Of a stretch of 14,073 nucleotides of DNA, positions 1-7,090 are shown piece after piece. The stretch is taken from the NCBI GenBank assembly GCA_002371025.1, contig DFFQ01000020.1:1-14073 (forward strand). Direction: 5' to 3'. The position numbers were made by a program, and so were the translations under genes. Within the stretch, counting starts at the first letter, position 1. Each line of letters starts with the position of its first letter. The notes beneath the pieces were generated by a model. That model worked only from the letters and a program-made list of their open reading frames with translations. It was not told the origin of the DNA and ran no database searches. This DNA is from Lachnospiraceae bacterium UBA3772. GTDB lineage: Bacteria; Bacillota; Clostridia; Lachnospirales; Lachnospiraceae.

Positions 1-806
1 AAAACTTCTCTTTCTTCAACTTCCATTCCAAGGTAGTCCTTTGCAACTACTTCAAGAGAACGACGTGTGATAGAAGGAAGGATTGAATCAGACTTTGGAG
101 TGATAAGAGTATTACCTTTAATAAAGATAAAGTTTGCACCACCTGTCTCTTCAACCTTTGTTCTTGTAGCAGGATCAAGATACATATTTTCTGCAAAACC
201 ATTCTTATGAGCATCAACTATTGCATGAAGACTCATAGCATAATTAAGTCCTGCCTTGATATTTCCTGTTCCTCTTGGAGCTGCTCTGTCGAAATCACTT
301 ACTCTGATAACGATCGGCTTTGCACCGCCCTTGAAGTAAGGTCCAACAGGAGTAACAAGAATTCTGAACATATAATCATCAGCTGGTTTAACACCAATAA
401 CTGAATTAGCACCGAACATATAAGGTCTGATATAAAGTGTAGCACCTGAACCGAATGGAGGAACCCATGCTGCATTGGCCTTAACAACTTCATCAACGGC
501 CTCTACAAATTTATCAACAGGGAAGACTGGCATTTCAAGGCGAGCTGCTGAATCAGCCATTCTCTGGGCATTAAGATCAGGACGGAAGCAGACGATATGT
601 CCATCCTTTGTTGTATAAGCTTTAAGTCCTTCAAAGATTGACTGTGAATACTGAAGCACGCCAGCGCATTCACTGATAGTTACAGTGTGCTCTTTTGTAA
701 GAGCGCCATTATCCCATTTGCCATCTTTGAACCATGATACATAGCTCGCATCAGTTTCCATATATCCGAAACCAAGTGAGCCCCAGTCGATATCCTTCTT
801 TTCCAT
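1..806 (-). CDS. ilvE: Branched-chain amino acid aminotransferase, partial (C-terminus outside window)
   Basis: A PLP-dependent fold-type IV transaminase that interconverts leucine, isoleucine and valine with their 2-oxo acids, using 2-oxoglutarate/glutamate; cytoplasmic. The first 268 residues are visible and the reading frame runs off the left edge, so the C-terminal part is missing. Seen: the N-terminal FEGLKAY block (residues 58-64), an RPxxNAxR-like stretch (75-82), the PLP-lysine block GNIKAGLNYA with K184, and EETGGANFIFI (219-229). This order is typical of the larger, eukaryote-like bacterial BCAT type (about 340 residues). I chose the ATG at 804-806 because a GGAG lies 9 nt upstream; the in-frame ATG at 813-815 overlaps that GGAG and is less likely. 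Its own promoter is at 840-867. nadC lies upstream on the same strand with no visible terminator between, so read-through is possible. Identity is confident; the substrate preference is family knowledge. Confidence 0.93.
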   Translation of the reverse strand, partial: MEKKDIDWGSLGFGYMETDASYVSWFKDGKWDNGALTKEHTVTISECAGVLQYSQSIFEGLKAYTTKDGHIVCFRPDLNAQRMADSAARLEMPVFPVDKFVEAVDEVVKANAAWVPPFGSGATLYIRPYMFGANSVIGVKPADDYMFRILVTPVGPYFKGGAKPIVIRVSDFDRAAPRGTGNIKAGLNYAMSLHAIVDAHKNGFAENMYLDPATRTKVEETGGANFIFIKGNTLITPKSDSILPSITRRSLEVVAKDYLGMEVEEREV

Positions 807-839
807 AATTTGCATCTCCATTCTTAATTTAATAAATAC

Positions 840-867
840 ATTTTATTCCGTATTAGTAGAATGTCAA
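840..867 (-). promoter_or_regulatory. Predicted sigma-A promoter for ilvE
   Basis: On the minus strand a perfect -35 TTGACA (862-867) is followed after 16 nt by TAAAAT (840-845, 5 of 6 to consensus). Transcription would start near 833, giving a leader of about 27 nt to the ilvE ATG at 806. There is no room for a T-box or attenuator leader between this promoter and ilvE. Prediction from sequence only. Confidence 0.65.
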
Positions 868-879
868 GAAAATTTTATT

Positions 880-1740
880 CTATTCTGCAGTTTTTACCAT
901 ATTTTTTAAACTAAGGTCCATGATTGGAGCTGAATAAGTAATGGCACCTGAAGAAACATAGTCAACTCCGATGGATGATATGTCACGAAGACGATCCTCT
1001 GTAACATTTCCGGAAACCTCAATTTCTGCTCTTCCATCTATCATATCTACCGCTGTCTTCATGGTCTGAAGGTCCATATTATCCAGCATGATGATATCAG
1101 CCTTTGCTTCAAGAGCTTCCTTAAGCTGATCTAAAGTTTCAACCTCAATCTCAATTTTTCTTACAAATGGAGCATATTCTCTTGCCATTTCAATAGCCTT
1201 CTTAACTCCACCTGCCGATGAAATGTGATTGTCCTTAAGAAGGACACCATCTGAAAGATTGTATCTGTGATTTGTTCCACCACCGCACTTAACGGCATAC
1301 TTTTCAAAAGCTCTCATACCAGGAGTTGTCTTTCTTGTATCTAAAAGCTTTGTTTTTGTTCCCTTAAGAACTTCCACATACTTATTTGTATATGTAGCGA
1401 TACCACTCATTCTCTGAAGATAGTTAAGAGCTGTTCTTTCGCCTGAAAGAAGAGCCTTAATATCTCCATAAATAACGCCAATAAGCTGTCCTTTCTTTAC
1501 GAAATCACCATCTTTAACTTCTGTTTCAAATCTTGACTTGTCATCTAAAAGATAAAATACTCTCTCAAATACCTTAAGTCCGCAGATGATACCATCCTGC
1601 TTACAGATAAGGTCTGCTTTTCCGGCTGCATCTTCAGGCATAATAGCATTTGTAGATACATCTTCACTGGTAATATCTTCTTTTAAAGCTGCGATTATAT
1701 AATCATCTATATTAATTCTAAAGTTTACACCATTTATCAT
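880..1740 (-). CDS. nadC: Nicotinate-nucleotide pyrophosphorylase (carboxylating), quinolinate phosphoribosyltransferase
   Basis: Converts quinolinate plus PRPP to nicotinate mononucleotide, CO2 and pyrophosphate, the third step of de novo NAD synthesis; cytoplasmic. The 286-residue length is normal for the family. Seen: ERTALNYLQRMSGIAT (101-116), DTRKTTPGMR (134-143), the CGGGTNHR block (152-159) followed by SDGVLLKDNH (163-172), the barrel acidic residues in EIEVE (197-201) and MLDN (218-221), and EVSGN (241-245). These are the quinolinate- and PRPP-binding residues of the family. The ATG at 1738-1740 has an AGGA about 11 nt upstream. It starts 23 nt inside the end of nadB, so the two are very probably cotranscribed and translationally coupled. 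No truncation or missing key residue was seen. Confidence 0.97.
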   Translation of the reverse strand: MINGVNFRINIDDYIIAALKEDITSEDVSTNAIMPEDAAGKADLICKQDGIICGLKVFERVFYLLDDKSRFETEVKDGDFVKKGQLIGVIYGDIKALLSGERTALNYLQRMSGIATYTNKYVEVLKGTKTKLLDTRKTTPGMRAFEKYAVKCGGGTNHRYNLSDGVLLKDNHISSAGGVKKAIEMAREYAPFVRKIEIEVETLDQLKEALEAKADIIMLDNMDLQTMKTAVDMIDGRAEIEVSGNVTEDRLRDISSIGVDYVSSGAITYSAPIMDLSLKNMVKTAE

Positions 1741-3034
1741 AAAAAGCTTTATCCTTTCTCTTTATCTCATTCATAATGATCTTCTTATTATTTTCCTTCC
1801 ACTTCTTTTCATCCTTAAGTGGCTCTAAATCAACTGAAGGTTTCTTTAAAGAAATATTTCCTATCTCTTCATTTATAACGTATCCGGCTCTTTCTCCAAA
1901 TATAAGGCTCTCAAGAAGTGAGTTACTTGCAAGACGGTTAGCCCCATGAACACCATTACAAGCTGTTTCTCCAACTGCATAAAGATGTTCCATAGTAGTT
2001 CTTCCATAAGTATCTGTATGGATTCCTCCCATAAGATAATGCTGGGCAGGTGTTACAGGGATAGGCTCCTTGGTGATATCATATCCAGCTTCTTTACAAT
2101 GATTATATATATTTGGGAAATGACTTAAAATTTCTTCTTTAGGTATATTTTCAAATGAAAGTCTTACGTAAGGAAGATCATCTTTCTCCATCTGTACCTT
2201 TTCAGCTGCTGTTACCACATCACGAGGCTGAAGTTCATCTGTGAAACGTTTTCCATCCTTTCCTATAAGAATGGCACCTTCACCTCTTACAGATTCTGAT
2301 ATGAGGAACTTTCTTCCAGGCACATTTTCATAGAAAATCGTCGGATGTATCTGAATATAATTAATATTCTCAAGTTCTATATCATGCTTTAGGGCTATGG
2401 CAAAACTGTCTCCGGAAATGTGACTGAAATTAGTGGAATTCTTAAATAATCCACCAATACCTCCGGTAGCGAGGATTACTTCCTTTGCATATATAAGGAT
2501 AAATTCATCATCCTTTTTTGCAACGATACCATGACACGAATTCCCGTCTGTAATAAGGTCCATCATGGTAGTATGTTCACTGAATGTTATATTATCAGCT
2601 TTTTTTACTGCTTCAAAAAGCTTTGAAGTTATCTCTTTTCCGGTAACATCTTCATGGTGAAGGATCCTGAAGGTAGAATGTCCGCCTTCTCTTGTATAAT
2701 CAAATGTTCCATCACTGTTCTTCTCAAAATCCACGCCATATGAAACCAGTCTTTCTATAACACGTGGTGAATTTTCGATCATTATCCTTACTGATTCTGC
2801 TCTGTTTTCATAATGTCCGGCTTTCATTGTATCTTCATAAAAAGAATCAAAATCGGATGGTTCTTTTAAAACGCAGATACCTCCCTGTGCAAGATATGAA
2901 TCACTATTAAGGATTTCATCTTTTGTAATCATGAGGACCTTAAGGTTGTCTGGCATTGAAAGGGTAGCAAAAAGTCCCGCTGCTCCTGTACCGACAACAA
3001 CAACATCAAATTCCTCTTCTCTGACTTTAATCAT
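1718..3034 (-). CDS. nadB: L-aspartate oxidase, short form
   Basis: An FAD enzyme that oxidises L-aspartate to iminoaspartate, which quinolinate synthase (NadA) condenses with dihydroxyacetone phosphate in NAD synthesis; cytoplasmic. Seen in the 438-residue product: the FAD dinucleotide fold VVVVGTGAAGL (11-21), SYLAQGGI (46-53), SESVRGEGAIL (247-257), HYLMGGI (332-338) and GETACNGVHGANRLASNSLLE (residues 355-375). This set fits NadB in the succinate dehydrogenase/fumarate reductase flavoprotein superfamily. It is about 100 residues shorter than the 540-residue E. coli enzyme because it ends soon after the FAD domain, without most of the C-terminal helical domain. I chose the ATG at 3032-3034. 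An in-frame upstream start at 3109 would add 25 residues unlike the family and would place the promoter inside the gene. The ribosome-binding site is weak (AAGGA about 15 nt upstream, AGAAAG closer). nadA is not in the window. Confidence 0.93.
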   Translation of the reverse strand: MIKVREEEFDVVVVGTGAAGLFATLSMPDNLKVLMITKDEILNSDSYLAQGGICVLKEPSDFDSFYEDTMKAGHYENRAESVRIMIENSPRVIERLVSYGVDFEKNSDGTFDYTREGGHSTFRILHHEDVTGKEITSKLFEAVKKADNITFSEHTTMMDLITDGNSCHGIVAKKDDEFILIYAKEVILATGGIGGLFKNSTNFSHISGDSFAIALKHDIELENINYIQIHPTIFYENVPGRKFLISESVRGEGAILIGKDGKRFTDELQPRDVVTAAEKVQMEKDDLPYVRLSFENIPKEEILSHFPNIYNHCKEAGYDITKEPIPVTPAQHYLMGGIHTDTYGRTTMEHLYAVGETACNGVHGANRLASNSLLESLIFGERAGYVINEEIGNISLKKPSVDLEPLKDEKKWKENNKKIIMNEIKRKDKAFYDKWCKL

Positions 3035-3080
3035 AGTCTTTCTTTGTTGTCCTTCTTTCCAACATAAATATATCTTTTTA

Positions 3081-3109
3081 AATATGCCACAACCCATGGT
3101 AGGTGTCAA
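3081..3109 (-). promoter_or_regulatory. Predicted promoter for nadBC (perfect -35, extended -10)
   Basis: On the minus strand a perfect TTGACA (3104-3109) is followed after 17 nt by CATATT (3081-3086). That is 4 of 6 to the -10 consensus and carries the extended TG one base upstream. The predicted start near 3074 gives a leader of about 40 nt to the nadB ATG at 3034. The promoter lies back to back with the murC promoter, with only 22 bp between the two -35 boxes. Confidence 0.6.
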
Positions 3110-3113
3110 TGGG
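3093..3113. repeat. Short inverted repeat over the nadB -35 box (possible operator)
   Basis: CCCAT (3093-3097) and ATGGG (3109-3113) form an inverted repeat separated by 11 bp, with CCATGG (3094-3099) itself palindromic. The dyad covers the spacer and -35 of the nadB promoter, where a repressor could act. NAD genes in Firmicutes are often controlled by the niacin-responsive repressor NiaR, but I cannot match this to a NiaR motif from memory. The arms are only 5 bp, so chance is a real possibility. Confidence 0.25.
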
Positions 3114-3131
3114 ACGGTTTTTTCTTTAATC

Positions 3132-3160
3132 TTTAAAAAACATGTTGCGTGTGTTATAAT
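3132..3160 (+). promoter_or_regulatory. Predicted promoter for murC
   Basis: TTTAAA (3132-3137, 4 of 6 to TTGACA), a 17-nt spacer, and a perfect TATAAT (3155-3160) preceded by TG in the extended -10 position (3152-3153). The start would be near 3167, leaving a leader of about 36 nt to the murC ATG at 3203. This placement also excludes the in-frame upstream ATG at 3149, which lies inside the promoter. An 8-bp palindrome AACATGTT (3139-3146) lies in the spacer. Confidence 0.7.
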
Positions 3161-3202
3161 GAAGAATGTTTTTTATTATTTTGGAAAGGAAGAATAGTCA
3201 TT

Positions 3203-4597
3203 ATGTACCAGGTAGATTTTACAAAGCCATGCCATGTACATTTTATAGGAATTGGCGGAATCAGCATGAGTGGACTTGCTGAGATATTAAATAAGGAAGG
3301 CTTTAAGGTCACAGGTTCAGATATGAAGGAATCTGAGACAACAAAAATATTAGAAGACAAAGGTATCAAAATATATATCGGACAGTACGCCTCAAACATA
3401 ACCTCTGAAGAAGATATTGATCTGGTTGTCTATACTGCAGCCATTTCAAATGATAACGAAGAACTTCTCATGGCTAAGGAAAGAAATATCCCTCTTCTTA
3501 CCCGTGCCCAGCTTCTTGGTCAGATTATGGAGAATTATAAATATTCTATAGCAGTAAGTGGAACCCATGGAAAAACAACTACAACTTCAATGCTTTCACA
3601 CATTTTCATGGCTGCAGCCAAAGATCCAACCATATCAATAGGCGGAATGCTTAATCTTATAGGTGGAAACATCCGTGTAGGATCATCACCTTACTTTATT
3701 ACAGAAGCATGTGAATATACCAACAGCTTCCATTCATTCTATCCTTATATAAGCATCATCCTTAATATTGATAACGATCACCTGGATTTCTTTAAGAATA
3801 TTGAAAATATCGTAAAGTCATTTGCCAAGTATTCAACCAACCTTAAGGATAACGGTCTCTTAGTTGTAAACGGCGATATGAAATATCTTGATGATATAAA
3901 GGCAGCCGTTAAGGATAAAGACTGCAAGATCATAACTTTCGGTCTTAATGATGGAAATGATTATCAGGCTAAAAATGTAGTTTTAAATGAAGAAGGTCAT
4001 CCAACTTACGACCTTTATATCAACGGAGAGTATATGGATAAGATTGAGCTGGCAGTAACAGGAATTCACAATGCTGTTAACTCCCTTTCTACCATTGCCG
4101 CTGCAAAATTCCTTGATATAGATCTTTCTATTATAAAAGAAGGTTTAAAAAACTGTGCATCAGCCCACAGAAGATTTGAATATAAAGGAACTCTTCCTGG
4201 TAACATCAAAGTTATAGATGATTATGCTCATCATCCAACAGAGATTGCAGCTACTCTTAAAGTAGGACGTTCTGTTGTAAAGAACGAGCTCTGGTGTGCA
4301 TTCCAGCCGCATACCTATTCACGTACCAAGGCACTTCTCCCTGATTTTGCCAAGGCACTTTCAGTATGTGACCATGTACTTCTTGCTGACATCTATGCAG
4401 CAAGAGAAAAAGATGACGGCACTATCTCCTCAAAAGATTTGGAAAGAGAACTTAAAGCTTTAGGATGCGATGCTGTATATTTGGGCGATTTTGAGTCTAT
4501 TAAAAAATATTTCAAATCTAATGTAAATAACAATGACATGTTGATAACTATGGGTGCCGGTAACATTGATTCTATCGGTGTTGAGTTACTTAAATAA
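3203..4597 (+). CDS. murC: UDP-N-acetylmuramate--L-alanine ligase
   Basis: An ATP-dependent cytoplasmic ligase that adds the first amino acid, L-alanine, to UDP-MurNAc in peptidoglycan synthesis. The 464-residue product has the three Mur-ligase domains in order. These are the N-terminal UDP-binding fold with HFIGIGGISMSGLA (13-26), the central ATPase domain with P-loop SGTHGKTTTTS (119-129), EACEYTNSF (168-176) and DNDHLDFF (190-197), and the C-terminal domain with HRRFE (322-326) and DDYAHHPTEI (339-348). IGIGGISMSGLAEIL and HRRFEYKG distinguish MurC from MurD, MurE and MurF. The start ATG at 3203 has GGAAG 10 nt upstream. The gene stands alone, away from the usual division and cell-wall cluster, with its own promoter and a strong terminator. 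The final 60 bases contain an inverted DnaA-box-like 9-mer (4539-4547), belonging to the cluster beyond the gene. Confidence 0.97.
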   Translation: MYQVDFTKPCHVHFIGIGGISMSGLAEILNKEGFKVTGSDMKESETTKILEDKGIKIYIGQYASNITSEEDIDLVVYTAAISNDNEELLMAKERNIPLLTRAQLLGQIMENYKYSIAVSGTHGKTTTTSMLSHIFMAAAKDPTISIGGMLNLIGGNIRVGSSPYFITEACEYTNSFHSFYPYISIILNIDNDHLDFFKNIENIVKSFAKYSTNLKDNGLLVVNGDMKYLDDIKAAVKDKDCKIITFGLNDGNDYQAKNVVLNEEGHPTYDLYINGEYMDKIELAVTGIHNAVNSLSTIAAAKFLDIDLSIIKEGLKNCASAHRRFEYKGTLPGNIKVIDDYAHHPTEIAATLKVGRSVVKNELWCAFQPHTYSRTKALLPDFAKALSVCDHVLLADIYAAREKDDGTISSKDLERELKALGCDAVYLGDFESIKKYFKSNVNNNDMLITMGAGNIDSIGVELLK

Positions 4598-4760
4598 CAC
4601 TTATCAACATTATCCACAAAATTTCAGGTCTCTTAATAGAGACCTGATTTTTTATTTATCAACATTTCAACTTTCTCATTATTTTTTATTGAGTCCGCAT
4701 ATTACTTATCTTTATAAACATACCCCTTCATTTTGGTTTCTATTATCAACAAAATCAACA
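4539..4760. promoter_or_regulatory. Cluster of DnaA-box-like 9-mers upstream of the helicase-loader operon
   Basis: The bacterial DnaA box is TTATNCACA. Here one perfect box, TTATCCACA, lies at 4610-4618. The one-mismatch variant TTATCAACA occurs at 4601-4609, 4656-4664 and 4743-4751, and in reverse orientation at 4539-4547. A second one-mismatch variant, TTATAAACA, is at 4712-4720, and a weaker AAATCAACA is at 4752-4760. The boxes at 4601 and 4610 abut exactly, as do those at 4743 and 4752. All but one point the same way. The last pair ends about 25 bp before the -35 of the dnaD-type promoter. The stretch 4647-4720 is very AT-rich. DnaA is known to bind clusters outside oriC in Firmicutes and to act there as a transcription factor. 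Control of the following operon is inference; titration of DnaA or an origin-like role are alternatives. Confidence 0.55.
4625..4654 (+). terminator. Intrinsic terminator of murC
   Basis: A perfect 9-bp stem, CAGGTCTCT (4625-4633) pairing with AGAGACCTG (4638-4646), with a TAAT loop, is followed by ATTTTTTA. It lies 28 nt after the murC stop, between the second and third DnaA-box-like sites. It separates murC from the next operon. Confidence 0.92.
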
Positions 4761-4784
4761 TTCTATTTCGAGCCTCCCATGGAT

Positions 4785-4813
4785 TTGCATTAGCAAAATA
4801 AGTAATATATAAT
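4785..4813 (+). promoter_or_regulatory. Predicted promoter of the dnaD-dnaI-prs operon
   Basis: TTGCAT (4785-4790; the first three bases match TTGACA) is followed after 17 nt by a perfect TATAAT (4808-4813). A start near 4820 gives a leader of about 75 nt. The DnaA-box-like pair 4743-4760 lies just upstream of the -35, a position from which a bound protein could activate or repress. Confidence 0.55.
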
Positions 4814-4824
4814 CTCATTGCAGT

Positions 4825-4855
4825 CAAACGAGAGGACACAAAAAACCACCGTTTG
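4825..4855 (+). repeat. 6-bp inverted repeat in the dnaD leader
   Basis: CAAACG (4825-4830) and CGTTTG (4850-4855) are exact reverse complements separated by 19 nt, within the predicted 5' leader and about 40 nt before the start codon. No U-run follows, so it is not a terminator. It may be a weak leader hairpin or chance. Confidence 0.25.
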
Positions 4856-4895
4856 CTTTAAATAAATAAGGTATGAAATAGGGATAAAAAGCGTT

Positions 4896-6038
4896 ATGGG
4901 TTACATCAAAGTTAAATCAGAAAAGAAAGAAAAATTCACCACAATATCAAACATCTTCATAGACAGATATATGCCTGAAGCTAACGGAGAATTTGTGAAA
5001 CTTTACATCTATCTCATCAGACTTCTCCAGGATAATATCGGTGCTACAGTTTCATCTATAGCTGATAAGATGTCCTGTCAGGAAAAGGATGTTTGTCGTG
5101 GTATCAAATACTGGATTTCCAAAGGTATCCTTGATCTTAAATATGATAAGGCTGAAGATACTTATAGCATCACCCTTCTTAAATTAGAAGAGGAAGAAGA
5201 GAAAGAATCTTCATATGAAAGTGATGATTATCTTATGAATATCATCGCATTCCAAAAGAATGAGAAAAAGACAGCAGCAAAGAAGGAAGAAATTGCAGAA
5301 ACAGTTAACGAAGTAACTCCTGTTTCTTCTGAAACAACATCTGTTACAAAGAAGAATCCTTCAAAGAAGCGCCTTACACAAAACCAGCTTAACCTTAAGC
5401 TTCAGGATCCGGAACTTATGGATCTTCGTGATGAGGCTGAAGCATATTTCCAGAGAGAACTTGCCCAGGAGGATATGAATTCACTTATCTATATCCACGA
5501 CGAGCTTCATTTCTCTTTTGATCTTTGCGAATATCTCCTTGAATACTGCGGAGAGATAAAGAAGACTGATTCAAAGTTTTATGAGAAAGTTGCCATTAAC
5601 TGGTATGAAAATGAAATAACAACAAGAGCCGAGGCAAAAGAATTCACATTGCGTTATTTCACCCTCTACGGAAAGATCTTAGAAAAACTTGGTATACAGT
5701 GGCACTCCATAAATGTGAAAGAAAAGTCATTTATTAACAAATGGACTACTACTTTCCTCTTCGATAATGCTATAATACTTAAGGCATGTGAAATTGCCAT
5801 CGTTAACAGCCCATCTAAGGCTACATTTAATTATGTTGACGGAATACTTACAAAATGGCACGCAGCTGGAGTTAAGACTCTTAAAGATGTAGACAGCTAC
5901 CAGTCTTCTACAGTTTCTAATGTAATAAGTGTTAATACTTCAAAGAAGCGTAATATCAATTCATTCAAGCAGACAGATCATTCAGACGATCTTAAGATGA
6001 TAGAAGACCTTTATATGGACGAGGTTAAGGAAAATTGA
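4896..6038 (+). CDS. DnaD-domain replication initiation protein (DnaB/DnaD-like)
   Basis: A probable primosomal protein that helps bring the replicative helicase to DnaA-bound or restart DNA, as DnaD and DnaB do in Bacillus. The 380 residues read as an N-terminal winged-helix-like region (about 15-95, with ISNIFIDRYMPEANGEFVKL), a charged low-complexity linker (about 96-165), then two C-terminal DnaD-type domains. The first (about 172-245) carries the signature as F228xxxV232xxxW236. The second (about 255-335) carries it cleanly as Y313xxxI317xxxW321. Two DnaD domains make it more like Bacillus DnaB (helicase co-loader) in layout than single-domain DnaD, though overall similarity cannot be tested here. 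The start ATG at 4896 has AGGGA about 12 nt upstream. Its stop overlaps the TTG start of the loader gene by 4 nt, which supports joint work in helicase loading. Family confident, exact orthology not. Confidence 0.88.
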   Translation: MGYIKVKSEKKEKFTTISNIFIDRYMPEANGEFVKLYIYLIRLLQDNIGATVSSIADKMSCQEKDVCRGIKYWISKGILDLKYDKAEDTYSITLLKLEEEEEKESSYESDDYLMNIIAFQKNEKKTAAKKEEIAETVNEVTPVSSETTSVTKKNPSKKRLTQNQLNLKLQDPELMDLRDEAEAYFQRELAQEDMNSLIYIHDELHFSFDLCEYLLEYCGEIKKTDSKFYEKVAINWYENEITTRAEAKEFTLRYFTLYGKILEKLGIQWHSINVKEKSFINKWTTTFLFDNAIILKACEIAIVNSPSKATFNYVDGILTKWHAAGVKTLKDVDSYQSSTVSNVISVNTSKKRNINSFKQTDHSDDLKMIEDLYMDEVKEN

Positions 6039-7066
6039 GCAATTATTATATAGCTGATAAGAATGAGATTAAAAATATTTATAGTCGTTTAAAATCAGAG
6101 GCTCTTCGTAACAGAGTTCTTTGTAAGGAAGAGGTTTATAAAAAGATTCCAAGAATAGCTAAAATTGATGAGGAGATATCTCTCCTTAACATAGGTTTTA
6201 TCAAAAGCCGTCTCAGAAATCCGGCCCTTGCTAAATCAAAGGATCCTGATATAGAAAGAAAAAAGAAGCTTTCACTTCTTAATAAAGAGAAAGCCACTCT
6301 TCTTAAAGATGCCGGTTATCCAGCAGACTATCTTTTGATCCACTATTCATGTCCTATCTGTAAGGATGAAGGATTTGTAGATGGAAAGAGATGCGAGTGT
6401 TTTAATAAAAGGCTTGCTGATATCCTCTATAAACAATCAAGCCATGCAGAAATAATAAAACAGGAATCATTTGAGAACTTCTCTCTTGATTATTACAGCC
6501 ATGAACTTATAGATGGATACAGGAAATCACCATACGATAATATGGTGGATAAACTCGAAAAAGCAAAAGAGTTTACAAAACAATTTGACAACAGAGGTCA
6601 AAATATATTAATATACGGCGAGGCGGGACTTGGTAAGTCCTTCCTTTCGCATGCAATTTCAAAAGAACTTATTGAATCAGGTCATTCAGTACTTTATGTA
6701 TCTGCAAATGAGCTTTTCAGCGACATTTTATCCAAGTATTTAATGTCCTATGATGCTGACACTAAGCTTAAAGTTGAGCCGGTGTATGAACTGGTTTATA
6801 ATGCAGATCTGCTTGTTATAGACGACCTTGGCACAGAAGTTCCAAATAACTTTACTGCTTCCCAGTTATTTGAAGTGGTAAATCAGAGATTGATACAGAA
6901 CAGGTCCACTATCATTACTACTAATCTATCTGTCCAGGACCTTAGTAAGGCATACAGCGAAAGACTTATGTCACGCTTTGTTGACCGATATGAGTTTTTC
7001 AATATATTCGGCAAAGACATACGTTACCAGAAAAAGCAACAAGCTTTTCAAAATAAAAACAAATAA
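6035..7066 (+). CDS. DnaI/DnaC-type AAA+ replicative helicase loader
   Basis: An ATPase expected to load the replicative helicase hexamer onto DNA with the preceding DnaD-type protein. The 343 residues hold an N-terminal helical region (about 1-100), a probable zinc site C106-P-I-C109 plus C120-E-C122 as in the DnaI N-terminal domain, and a C-terminal AAA+ domain. In that domain are Walker A GEAGLGKS (195-202), Walker B LLVIDDL (259-265), sensor-1 IITTNL (293-298), and the arginine-rich ERLMSRF (309-315), which probably includes the arginine finger. The start is TTG at 6035-6037, sharing TTGA with the stop of the gene before. No alternative ATG exists until far inside the protein. GAGGT lies about 9 nt upstream (6021-6025), with AAGG closer. 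DnaI and IstB-like transposase helpers share this fold, but the zinc site and dnaD context favour the loader. Confidence 0.92.
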   Translation: MSNYYIADKNEIKNIYSRLKSEALRNRVLCKEEVYKKIPRIAKIDEEISLLNIGFIKSRLRNPALAKSKDPDIERKKKLSLLNKEKATLLKDAGYPADYLLIHYSCPICKDEGFVDGKRCECFNKRLADILYKQSSHAEIIKQESFENFSLDYYSHELIDGYRKSPYDNMVDKLEKAKEFTKQFDNRGQNILIYGEAGLGKSFLSHAISKELIESGHSVLYVSANELFSDILSKYLMSYDADTKLKVEPVYELVYNADLLVIDDLGTEVPNNFTASQLFEVVNQRLIQNRSTIITTNLSVQDLSKAYSERLMSRFVDRYEFFNIFGKDIRYQKKQQAFQNKNK

Positions 7067-7090
7067 GTACTTAAGTTGGAGGAGAAAGAA

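Noticed and set aside
207..404. Open frame on the plus strand of 65 codons
   Set aside because: It lies wholly inside ilvE, whose opposite-strand product shows clear family motifs; no ribosome site or homology is apparent.
3034..3109. Longer nadB start adding 25 residues
   Set aside because: The extra residues do not look like a NadB N-terminus, and the -10 and -35 of the nadB promoter fall inside this stretch.
3149..3202. Longer murC start at 3149
   Set aside because: It overlaps the TATAAT box, and the downstream ATG at 3203 has a good ribosome site and the expected family N-terminus.
4554..4793. 79-codon open frame through the murC-dnaD gap
   Set aside because: It begins inside murC, spans the terminator and DnaA-box cluster, has no ribosome site and has a composition set by AT-rich DNA.
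7076..7090. TTG start for the prs-like gene
   Set aside because: The TTG overlaps the strong GGAGGAG that serves the ATG at 7091.
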